This document shows positions 27,652-35,448 of a DNA stretch of 64,000 nucleotides, piece after piece. Numbering within the stretch: the stretch's first letter is position 1; every line of letters starts with the position of its first letter. The notes under the pieces are model-generated. The model did not search any database, had not been told where the DNA came from, and saw only the letters and a program-made list of their open reading frames with translations. The translations under genes and the position numbers were made by a program. The DNA is from an uncultured Saprospiraceae bacterium (GTDB lineage: Bacteria; Bacteroidota; Bacteroidia; Chitinophagales; Saprospiraceae), in the NCBI GenBank assembly GCA_937934275.1, contig CALHAM010000021.1:1-64000 (forward strand), written 5' to 3'.

Positions 27652-28068
27652 ATGGAAAGCGCTCTACTGGAAGAAATAGCCGTACTGCTCGACAAGGGTT
27701 TTGTGGTATTCGTACATCGGCAAACTTTTGAAGTGCTCAGTTATCCCGATCCCGAGCGCTGGGGAGAGATGGATGCCATAGACAAATACGAAGCCATTCG
27801 CGAGCGCCTGGAAAAGGAAGGAGAAAATTTCATCGAGATTGAGCTGCCCTCTTCCAAAGAGTCTTTCTGCATCATGGAAGACTTTGCCCAACAAGTATCC
27901 GATAATCGTCTGCGCGAGCGCCTATTCGATGCCTTGCATAGCCGCAAGCCTTTTCGCTACTTCCGGCAAACCGTTGAGGACTCAACAGAGCGCGACGCAT
28001 GGTTGGCCTTCAAATCAGCCCGGCTACAGCAATATGTCTTGGCAATATTGGCCGACAAGTGGGATTAG
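27652..28068 (+). CDS. UPF0158 family protein
   Basis: Small acidic cytosolic protein of 138 aa, function unknown. The family pattern is recognisable: an N-terminal half with GFVVFVHRQTFEVLSYPDPE, a middle IEIELPSSKESFCIMEDFAQQV, and LFDALHSRKPFRYFRQTV with a C-terminal WLAFKSARLQQYVLAILAD. The protein is intact. It converges on the TPMT-like methyltransferase gene and the two stop codons share a 4-nt overlap (28065-28068). Confidence 0.82.
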   Translation: MESALLEEIAVLLDKGFVVFVHRQTFEVLSYPDPERWGEMDAIDKYEAIRERLEKEGENFIEIELPSSKESFCIMEDFAQQVSDNRLRERLFDALHSRKPFRYFRQTVEDSTERDAWLAFKSARLQQYVLAILADKWD

Positions 28069-28664
28069 CTTGCGTTTTTTTTCAGAATCACAAATACCTC
28101 CGTACCTGCCCGCGGAGGAATGGAATTGTAGCAGGGGTCGAGGGTGCGGATGTGAAAAAGCGGCTCAAAGAGCGCTCGATACTCGTCGGCATGACCACCG
28201 AAAGGCGGGCCACCTTCAAAATCGCGATCGAAGAGCACGCCAGCTAGTGTTCCTCCCGAGGAGAGCAAGTGGTGCATGTGCTGGGCATATCGAGGGCGCA
28301 GCACAGGAGGGAGGGCACAAAAAAAGGTTTGCTCTAAAATGAAGTCGAACGTTTCATCGAGTTGGAAAAAGTCAATACATCGAGGGCGCAGCCGAGTGCG
28401 CCAAGAAGGATGCTCGGCGTCTAAGCGCTGTTCTAGCCGCTGTATGGCGGTAGGAGCGATATCTACGACGGTGATGTTGCTAAAGCCTTGGCTAAGTAAG
28501 TACGAGGCTTCGTAGGCATTGCCGCAACCCGGGATGAGCAAACGCAGATGGCGTTTCTCGGGCGGTATTTGATCGGCGTAGCGGCACAAAGGTGGCGAGG
28601 GTTGGCCGATATCCCAACCCGTTTGCCCCATTTGCCAACGCAGTTCCCAATCAACAACAGACAT
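28065..28664 (-). CDS. TPMT-family SAM-dependent methyltransferase
   Basis: Class I methyltransferase related to thiopurine S-methyltransferases. The 199-residue protein has WELRWQMGQTGWDIGQPSPPL at the N-terminus, typical of the family, then SAM motif I LLIPGCGNAYEASYL (about 42-56), VVDIAPTAI, and the EQTFFCALPP segment found in TPMT-like proteins. The natural substrate is unknown; bacterial relatives act on thiols, selenium or tellurium compounds. The start is the first ATG. Its 3' end overlaps the UPF0158 gene by 4 nt. Confidence 0.9.
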   Translation of the reverse strand: MSVVDWELRWQMGQTGWDIGQPSPPLCRYADQIPPEKRHLRLLIPGCGNAYEASYLLSQGFSNITVVDIAPTAIQRLEQRLDAEHPSWRTRLRPRCIDFFQLDETFDFILEQTFFCALPPVLRPRYAQHMHHLLSSGGTLAGVLFDRDFEGGPPFGGHADEYRALFEPLFHIRTLDPCYNSIPPRAGTEVFVILKKNAS

Positions 28665-28806
28665 GCATCAAACTCTTTTTTATGATAACAGCAAAGTAGC
28701 CCTAGCTACCCCATTATTTTCCCTCTAAAGAGGACGCCGAGGTACAGAAATGCATTTTCCGAAAAAATGCGGGTAGCACACCTGTTCGGGGCCGCCTCAT
28801 TTTTCT

Positions 28807-30432
28807 TTAAAATCGGATGGTGAGGCCGCCTAAGACGTTGGTGCCCAGCATAGGATAGTCTAGCCAGCGTTCACGCCGGTTATTGAAGATATTGTTGATG
28901 TCTAAGAAAAGACCTAAGTTATTAGTGATTTGCATAGCAAAGCCCGCATTGAAGTCGAGAAGTAGGTCGGTAAAGTTGGGCTGGTCGGCTTGGTTTCGAA
29001 AGGCGATGTCGTCGGCTAAATACAGTTCTCCTTTAAGGACGATTTTGCCGTCGTAAGGTCGGAACAGGAGGCGGCCATTAAACTCTAAGTTGGGCAGCCC
29101 CCAGGCTTCGTTTTCGTTGCTTAAACTGAAGGTTCGATAGCTGGCCGTTCCGGCCACCGTAAACGTATTACTAATCTGGACGTTGACGGTGCCTGAGATG
29201 CCAAAGATTTGGGCTGTATCGTAAATGGTTCGGAAGCGCGTAATGCCCGGCCGCCCAATGGAATCGTAGTACGTTTGGAAGAGGGCCAAGTCGGCGGCGT
29301 TGCCATAGGAGATGCGGCCTTCGTAGCTGAACCAGCCGAAGTTGCCTTTGGCTCCGCCGTAATATTCACGCCACGCCGTGTTGCGCAGGCGCGAGGCACG
29401 CATCTGCAAGAAGGGGTTATACTCGCTTAACGAGCGGTAGGTGTTTTTGCGCAGGTCGCCCGTAGCCCCGCCAAAAACTTGTATGCCGTCTCCCCACAAG
29501 CGCACGAGCAGCTCTGCATCAAGGAAGGTAGAAAACTCGTCGCGGTTGTTAACGAAGTTGCCGCCTATTTTCAAGCGCAAGAAGTTGAAGTGCAGCGTAA
29601 AGCTCGGCTGTAAGTATATGTTGTTCAGCTTTTGATCGGCCGTGTCGCTATATGAGGTCACGTCGGGCCGGATACCGAGGCGCAAGGCGTGTTTTCCGGC
29701 AAACCACTTGGTGGCCTGCATGTCAAAGGAGAAGCCGGTTTCTCCGTTGGAATAGTAATCGCTGAGGCGATAGAAGCGCGGCGCGAAGCTGAAGTTGAGG
29801 TCTAAGTCGTTGCGCTGGCTGTTGTAGAAACGCCCGCCGAGTTCGAGCAGGTTGAATTCTTGTCGCACCTGTTCGGGGGCGAACTGCAACGAGTCGTGGT
29901 CGTAGCCGTAAAAGAAGACGCGGTCGGCCGAGTAAGTGCCCATACCTTCTACGGCGAGGTTGTTTTCCAAATAGTAGTTGAAGCGCAGGTGCGCATCGTT
30001 GTTGGTGAAGCGCTGGTTTTCCAGTTTTTTACTGTTGGCTTGGTGATGGCGAAACCAGGCCTTGCCGTCGAATTTGTCCTTTGACTGGAAGGCGTAGCCC
30101 GCCTCGCCGTAGTAGTGGTTGGGTGCGCCAGCGCCGAGTTTGACAAAGCCGTTGTACGGTTTTTCAGGGCGCACGGTGCGCATGCTCAAAGGGCGCAGAG
30201 TGGGGGGGTCGTAAGTGACAGCTTGTGGGCGCTGCGGCACCAAGTAGTCGAAGCGCCTCGAAGAGGTATCTAATGGCGGAAGGGTAGGCGGCACGTTGAT
30301 TTTGTTCGACTCCAGTAAGCGCGCGTCGAAGTCTTTAATGATGCTCACTTGTTCGGTGGGCAGGTCTCGCTGCGCCCACAAGTTCGAGAGCGGGGCGATA
30401 AAGCTGATAAGAAGGGCAATATGTTTTTTCAT
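28807..30432 (-). CDS. outer-membrane beta-barrel protein, TonB-receptor-like without plug
   Basis: A 541-residue outer-membrane protein with signal peptide (MKKHIALLISFIAPLSNLWAQ). A short N-terminal linker (SIIKDFDARLLESNKI, then Pro-rich sequence) comes before a long series of alternating aromatic strands that ends GGLTIRF, with the terminal Phe expected for barrels. No plug-domain motifs are present. Similar plugless barrels in Bacteroidota are often labelled TonB-dependent receptor. The true start is MKKHIAL at 30432, not the track start at 30516. It lies 80 nt downstream of the 1041-residue TPR gene, so the two are probably coexpressed and may work together in the envelope. Confidence 0.85.
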   Translation of the reverse strand: MKKHIALLISFIAPLSNLWAQRDLPTEQVSIIKDFDARLLESNKINVPPTLPPLDTSSRRFDYLVPQRPQAVTYDPPTLRPLSMRTVRPEKPYNGFVKLGAGAPNHYYGEAGYAFQSKDKFDGKAWFRHHQANSKKLENQRFTNNDAHLRFNYYLENNLAVEGMGTYSADRVFFYGYDHDSLQFAPEQVRQEFNLLELGGRFYNSQRNDLDLNFSFAPRFYRLSDYYSNGETGFSFDMQATKWFAGKHALRLGIRPDVTSYSDTADQKLNNIYLQPSFTLHFNFLRLKIGGNFVNNRDEFSTFLDAELLVRLWGDGIQVFGGATGDLRKNTYRSLSEYNPFLQMRASRLRNTAWREYYGGAKGNFGWFSYEGRISYGNAADLALFQTYYDSIGRPGITRFRTIYDTAQIFGISGTVNVQISNTFTVAGTASYRTFSLSNENEAWGLPNLEFNGRLLFRPYDGKIVLKGELYLADDIAFRNQADQPNFTDLLLDFNAGFAMQITNNLGLFLDINNIFNNRRERWLDYPMLGTNVLGGLTIRF

Positions 30433-30512
30433 GACTAAAAAGAAAGCCGGTGGATAGCGGTATTTGTCTTTCGAAATAACTAAAAAGAAGAAGTGCTGGG
30501 CCAAAGAACCGT

Positions 30513-33500
30513 TCAATTGCCGCTCTCAAAGTCGATGATGTCGGGCGGTCGCACGCCGCGCGGCTGCTGGGAGGGTCGAAAGTTGAGCCGGTCGTATTTA
30601 TTGCGCGCCTCTTGGAGGATTTGCGGGTCGCCCTTATAGTTGTCTAATACCGCTTCCAGGGCAGCGGCGGCACTGCTCTTGTCGTTTTGAGCCAGATACA
30701 CGTCGGACAGTAGGATGAGGTTGCGCGCGATCCAGTCGTCGTAGCCGGCGCTGGCCTGATTAGCGTTTAAGATGAGCTCTTCCGCCTGTGGGTATTGGCG
30801 CTGCTTATACAGAATTTGGGCCAACAAGTGGTACGCCTCAGCCATGATTTCAGTAGTGGAGTTTTGCGTTACGCGCTCCAAGTGAGGGCGAGCGCGAGCC
30901 AGATCGCCGTTGTCGTAGGCCATTTTGCCCAAGTAATAGTTGGCCGTAGCGACCTGCTCAGTGGAGGCCATCGAAGCATTGGCCACTTTCTGGGCGTACT
31001 CGCTGAGGGTCGAATAGTTCTTAAGGGCATAGGCCGTGCGCATGATGAGCACCTGGGCTTCGAAACGCGAGGCCTCCGAGGTGGAGGACTCTTCCCATTT
31101 TCGGGCAAATTCGAGAGCCTCGGCATAGCTTTGGGCGTTGTAGGCCAACAGAGCGGCCTTTTCAGCAGCGCGGGTGTAGAAGCGGCTGGGGCCTTTGTTC
31201 ACCACGTAGGCGTAGTCTTTTCGGGCCAGATCGGGCTTGCCAATGTTCCGATGCGCATAGCTCTCGGCGCGCAAGAAGTATGCCTGCAGCACGTATCGAC
31301 CGTTGGGGAATTGTGCCAAGTAGTTCGTGAAGCCCTCGATGGCCTGTTGGTATCGGCCGTTCTGGTATTGTACCTCGGCGGCCTGGAACGTGACGCTGTC
31401 TTTAGCTGCGGTGGTGACGTTGTAGCCCGGCACAGTGGCCAGAAAGGCGAAGTACTCGTCGGGTCGGCCTAGGTCGCGCACGTAAATTTCTTCGAGCGCT
31501 GCCAGGGCGTCTTTGGCCTCGTTGGCCTCGGGGTTATTGGCCATGACCTGCTTGTAGTAGTTGATGGCCGCTGTGGTGTTCCCTTGGTTGTAAGAGATGA
31601 GGCCCAGTTTGAGCAACGACCGATTGACGAGGGTAGAGCGGTTGCGGTAGTCGGTTACGATGCGGCGGAAGGCTGCGATGGCCTGTTCGTTGCGCCCTAA
31701 TTCGATGTAGGTGTCGCCGATGTGGAAGAGCGCATCGTCGGCAAAGCGGCTGTTCGGATACTTCGATACCAAATCCTCCAGCGCGATGATTTTGTCGAGC
31801 GGGGCACCGGTCAGCCCCTTGATGATGGCTTTTTGATAGAGGGCGTATTCGAAGCCGTCGCTTTTGCGCTCGATGGCTTCGTTGTAATAGGCCAGTGCCT
31901 CGCGGTATTGGTTGCGCTTGAAGTGGCAGTCGCCTGCGCGCAAGATGGCATCGGTTAGCACGGCCGTTTTAATTTGATCTGATTGGATGTTCCGCAGTTC
32001 GCGCTTAATGCCATCTACAGCGGCCTTGAAGTGGGTAAGTGCTCCCGGAAAATCGTTCATTTTCATCAGGTTATAGCCCTGAATGTAGTTGGCCATGTAG
32101 AGGCTGCTTTCCTCGGGTAAGTCGTTGTAGATTTTAGCCTGCGTCAGGAAGGAGGCTAGGTGATTTTTACTGAAGTTATACTCGCCCTTTTCGTTAGCGA
32201 TGGCGCCCAGCCAGAAAGAGCACAGGGCGGCCGTGCGTTTGTTGATGGGGGTCTCCAAAGACTTGTTGAACATGCGGCGGGCTTCTTCGGGTTGGCCGTT
32301 TTGGTACAGCTGTAAGCCTCGCAAGTAGGTTACCTGTTGATAGATTTCGTTGAGGCGAGCTGTGCGGCTGGGTATTTTTTCTAAGGTAGCAATGGCCCGC
32401 TCGTAGTCGCGCGTACTGAGAAACATTTCACCCAGCAGCGCTTGCGCATCTTCGTAATGGCGCGAGCTAGGGGGTATGCTTTGTAGAGCTACCAGGGCGT
32501 CGCGGTCAAACTTCAGCTCAATGCTCAGCTTAGCGTAGTTGATCTGTGCATCTTCTTTAATAGCCGGAATGAAATCCATGGCTGCTGCTTGCCCGAAGGC
32601 CGTACGAGCGGCAAAGCGGTTGTTGGTGCGCAGATAGCAATCGGCCAAGTGGTATAGGCCGCTTTGCCCCATAGCGTTGTTGCGGTCGTGCTTGGTTTGG
32701 GCTTCAAAGTTGGCAATGGCCTGTTGGTAGAAACCCGACTGATATTGTGCATAGCCCAGTTGGTAGAAGTCGGCAGAGTTCATAGGAGCGCCTTCTTTGG
32801 CCGCAAATTCCAAATAAGGGAGGGCGCGCTTAAAGTCTCCCTTTTCGAAATACGCTCGGCCTACCAGCTGGTTCAACTCAGCGCGGTTGCGCACTTTGTC
32901 GTCCTGGGCTTTAGCGCTGCCGTAGGAAATGACCTGGTCGTACTTCTTTTGGGCAAAAAAGATCTGTGTCAGGTGATAGGGTACGCTTTTGCCGTATTCG
33001 GGCGAGTCCTCACAACGCCGAAAGGCGGAAGCGGCTTCGTCGTAGCGGCCTTCCAAATAGGCACAAGAGCCAGAGTAATAGTTGGCCGCGTAGTACCACG
33101 TACTGCGCGGATTTTCGCGCAAAGGGGCGAAGGCGGCTTTTGCCTGCGCAAAACGCTTCGTCACGAAGTAGCTGTACCCCTGTTTAAAGCGAATTTCGTC
33201 GCGCACAGCGCTTGAGGCCGCTTCTTTTGGTGCCATGTCGTAGTAGGCAATGGCCTGGTCGTATTTTCGGCTATCGAAGTAGTAGTTGCCGATCTCCAGA
33301 GCCGCCTGGCTGGCTTCGGGTGAAGGCGCTTGAGCACGCAGGATATCGAAGACCAATTTTTCTGCTTCGGGGTGCTCCATGCGCACGGCGCACTTGGCAA
33401 AATGCAGCTCTGCATCGGCCTTTAGGGCCGTCCATTCTGGCTCATTGACCGGTCGAAGCAGTTCCATAGCTTCGCGAAACTCCTTTTGCGCTAGCCCATA

Positions 33501-33638
33501 AAGGCGCCGGTCATACAGGTCTAACCCTCGCTTGTAGGCAGCGTTGGCTTCAGTGTAGATGGTAGTCTGCTGTGCTTCCAAACAGTAGGGCAGCCCTAAC
33601 AACCATAGGGCAAGGGTGCTCTTCCAGAAAAATCTCAT
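30513..33638 (-). CDS. large periplasmic TPR-repeat protein
   Basis: A 1041-residue protein with a signal peptide (ending about residue 23, CLEAQ) and TPR/Sel1-like helical pairs along its whole length. Examples are AAYKRGLDLYDRRLYGLAQKEFREAMELL at the start, YDEAASAFRRCEDS, DYERAIATLEKIPS, RFADDALFHIGDTYIELGRNEQAIAAFRRIV (BamD/YbgF-like) and ARPHLERVTQNSTTEIMAEAYHLLAQILYKQRQYPQAEELILNA near the C-terminus. There is no catalytic motif. The partner is probably the barrel protein encoded directly downstream; the pair recurs in Bacteroidota by recollection, and its function is unknown to me. Confidence 0.88.
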   Translation of the reverse strand: MRFFWKSTLALWLLGLPYCLEAQQTTIYTEANAAYKRGLDLYDRRLYGLAQKEFREAMELLRPVNEPEWTALKADAELHFAKCAVRMEHPEAEKLVFDILRAQAPSPEASQAALEIGNYYFDSRKYDQAIAYYDMAPKEAASSAVRDEIRFKQGYSYFVTKRFAQAKAAFAPLRENPRSTWYYAANYYSGSCAYLEGRYDEAASAFRRCEDSPEYGKSVPYHLTQIFFAQKKYDQVISYGSAKAQDDKVRNRAELNQLVGRAYFEKGDFKRALPYLEFAAKEGAPMNSADFYQLGYAQYQSGFYQQAIANFEAQTKHDRNNAMGQSGLYHLADCYLRTNNRFAARTAFGQAAAMDFIPAIKEDAQINYAKLSIELKFDRDALVALQSIPPSSRHYEDAQALLGEMFLSTRDYERAIATLEKIPSRTARLNEIYQQVTYLRGLQLYQNGQPEEARRMFNKSLETPINKRTAALCSFWLGAIANEKGEYNFSKNHLASFLTQAKIYNDLPEESSLYMANYIQGYNLMKMNDFPGALTHFKAAVDGIKRELRNIQSDQIKTAVLTDAILRAGDCHFKRNQYREALAYYNEAIERKSDGFEYALYQKAIIKGLTGAPLDKIIALEDLVSKYPNSRFADDALFHIGDTYIELGRNEQAIAAFRRIVTDYRNRSTLVNRSLLKLGLISYNQGNTTAAINYYKQVMANNPEANEAKDALAALEEIYVRDLGRPDEYFAFLATVPGYNVTTAAKDSVTFQAAEVQYQNGRYQQAIEGFTNYLAQFPNGRYVLQAYFLRAESYAHRNIGKPDLARKDYAYVVNKGPSRFYTRAAEKAALLAYNAQSYAEALEFARKWEESSTSEASRFEAQVLIMRTAYALKNYSTLSEYAQKVANASMASTEQVATANYYLGKMAYDNGDLARARPHLERVTQNSTTEIMAEAYHLLAQILYKQRQYPQAEELILNANQASAGYDDWIARNLILLSDVYLAQNDKSSAAAALEAVLDNYKGDPQILQEARNKYDRLNFRPSQQPRGVRPPDIIDFESGN

Positions 33639-33919
33639 AGGAGGAGTTAATTTTAAAAAAAGAGATGGTTACTGCGTCCAGGTGTTAAACAACGCTTCCT
33701 TCCGCTCCTTCATTTCTCATTTTAGAGCGATGAGAAAAAACAAGAACCGTGCTGCGAAATTAGTGCAGCTCGCGTATGTTTGTTTTTTTATTCTTTTGTA
33801 TCGCCGTGGCGAAATACCGGCTTTAGAAGCCGGGAACCACAGCCTCCTCCTGGTCTATCTAAAACTTTCTTCGCATAGACTTAGCTGCTGAAACCTTAGC
33901 CCGACGTCGTATCTTTTAC

Positions 33920-35287
33920 TTGGGGATCGGTGTCTACAGCGTTTTCCTCCTGCTGGCTGTGGTGTTCTACCTGGAGCGCATGGCGTTGTTAGACATGGCT
34001 TTTCAGGGCTTTCACATTTTGCGCACTGGCGCGCTGCAAATCCAGAGTGGGCGCTTTGGTGCGGCGGGCACCCAAGTTTTTCCCTGGGTAGCCCAGATGA
34101 TAGGACTTCCGCTTCGAGGGGTGCTGCTGTCTTATTCATTGGGCCATGTGCTCTACTACACTGCTCTTTTTGCCGTCGTCATGCTGGGTTTTCGGCAGTG
34201 GCGCTGGGGGGGTATCTTTTTGCTACTGGGCACCTTGATGACCACGCACACCTTTTATTGGCTGTCTGAAATGCCGCAAGGGCTGGCCTTTTTGGCCGCT
34301 TTGTTGGCCTGGGCGCATACACGCCAGACTCCTCGAGATTTCCGGTGGTGGGAATACCCACTGCTGGCGAGCGCCGTAGTTACTGCCTTCTATTTCCATC
34401 CTCTTGTGCTGCACGCCTTCGCCTTCTGCGCCGCTTACTGCTGGCTCGACGCGTACGCGCCGCGCGGACAGAAACAAAACTACGCTTTGCTGGCCGGCTT
34501 TTTCGCCGCTTGCTTTGTGGCGAAATATTTCGTGCTGCCCTTAGATTGGTACGACAACATGGCTATGGAGCGCTCGCGCGCCTTTGCCGAGCTGTGGCCT
34601 CATTGGTTTGACCTCAAAAGTCAGCGCGACTTTTTGCGGTGGCTCCAGTCCGACTATTGCCTGCTGGCACTCATAGTAGTATTCAACACCGTTTATTTTT
34701 TGTGGCATCGGCGCTGGGGGTTGGCGATGCTCTCGGCTTTTGGGCCTGTGGCGTTTGTTTTCATGGTGAACGTGCCACACCACTCCGGCGCGCCGCAGTT
34801 TTACTTAGAAAATCTGTATCTGCCGCTGGGTATTATGGCGGCTGTGCCTTGGGTGTTTGGCGTACTTCCTGGCCTCTTGCCCCCGGAGCGGATGTGGATG
34901 CCCATAGCCGTTGTGTTACTGATAGGGCTAGTGCGCATCGCCTTGGCGCACAAAACGTGGACAGTACGCCTACAATGGGAACGCGATTTCCTGCAAAAAA
35001 CGGCCCAGATGGAACACCGGAAATGGCTCATTGCCGAGCAACAAGTGCCCATGGATACGCTCATCATGTCGTGGGGCTCTGCTTTCGAATTCCTCATGCT
35101 CTCCTCTTTAGCAAGCCCCGACAGTAGCCGGTGCTTGCTCATCGACGAAGATCCTCAGCGTTTTGAGTCGTCGCGCACCCATCCTCGGCTGTTTTTGGGT
35201 GAATTTAAGAACTATCCTTTCGAGGCCTTGCCCGCGCGCTACTTCCGCCCACGAGACACTACCGAGTATCGCTACTGGATGCAATGA
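33920..35287 (+). CDS. polytopic membrane protein of unknown function
   Basis: I cannot place this protein in a named family. It has 455 residues and about nine to ten hydrophobic segments, then a soluble C-terminal part of about 110 residues (TLIMSWGSAFEFLMLSSLA..., DSSRCLLIDEDPQRFE). The layout is reminiscent of GT-C glycosyltransferase-like or DUF2723-like membrane proteins, but no signature is convincing. The track start is a TTG at 33920. The open frame extends about 19 codons upstream (LARRRIFYL...) without any ATG, GTG or TTG, and the next ATG would delete the first membrane helix. A hairpin terminator follows the stop. Confidence 0.7.
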   Translation: MGIGVYSVFLLLAVVFYLERMALLDMAFQGFHILRTGALQIQSGRFGAAGTQVFPWVAQMIGLPLRGVLLSYSLGHVLYYTALFAVVMLGFRQWRWGGIFLLLGTLMTTHTFYWLSEMPQGLAFLAALLAWAHTRQTPRDFRWWEYPLLASAVVTAFYFHPLVLHAFAFCAAYCWLDAYAPRGQKQNYALLAGFFAACFVAKYFVLPLDWYDNMAMERSRAFAELWPHWFDLKSQRDFLRWLQSDYCLLALIVVFNTVYFLWHRRWGLAMLSAFGPVAFVFMVNVPHHSGAPQFYLENLYLPLGIMAAVPWVFGVLPGLLPPERMWMPIAVVLLIGLVRIALAHKTWTVRLQWERDFLQKTAQMEHRKWLIAEQQVPMDTLIMSWGSAFEFLMLSSLASPDSSRCLLIDEDPQRFESSRTHPRLFLGEFKNYPFEALPARYFRPRDTTEYRYWMQ

Positions 35288-35365
35288 CGAAGCAATGCCT
35301 CAACTGTTGAGATTTTTAACACTTAGTTACGGCCGTATGTCTGAGACCGATTGGGCTACCCTGCT

Positions 35366-35416
35366 AAAAGGCGCTGGCCCGCCTTGGTGCGGATGCAAAG
35401 ACGGGTCAGCGCTTTT
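35366..35416. terminator. bidirectional hairpin terminator
   Basis: AAAAGGCGCTGGCCCG (35366-35381) pairs with CGGGTCAGCGCTTTT (35402-35416), with one bulged G and one G-U pair. The A/T-flanked stem gives short T-runs on both strands, fitting its place between the convergent membrane-protein and T9SS genes. Confidence 0.6.
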
Positions 35417-35448
35417 ACTGGTACTGGTGGAGGTATCTGAGGCAGCCT

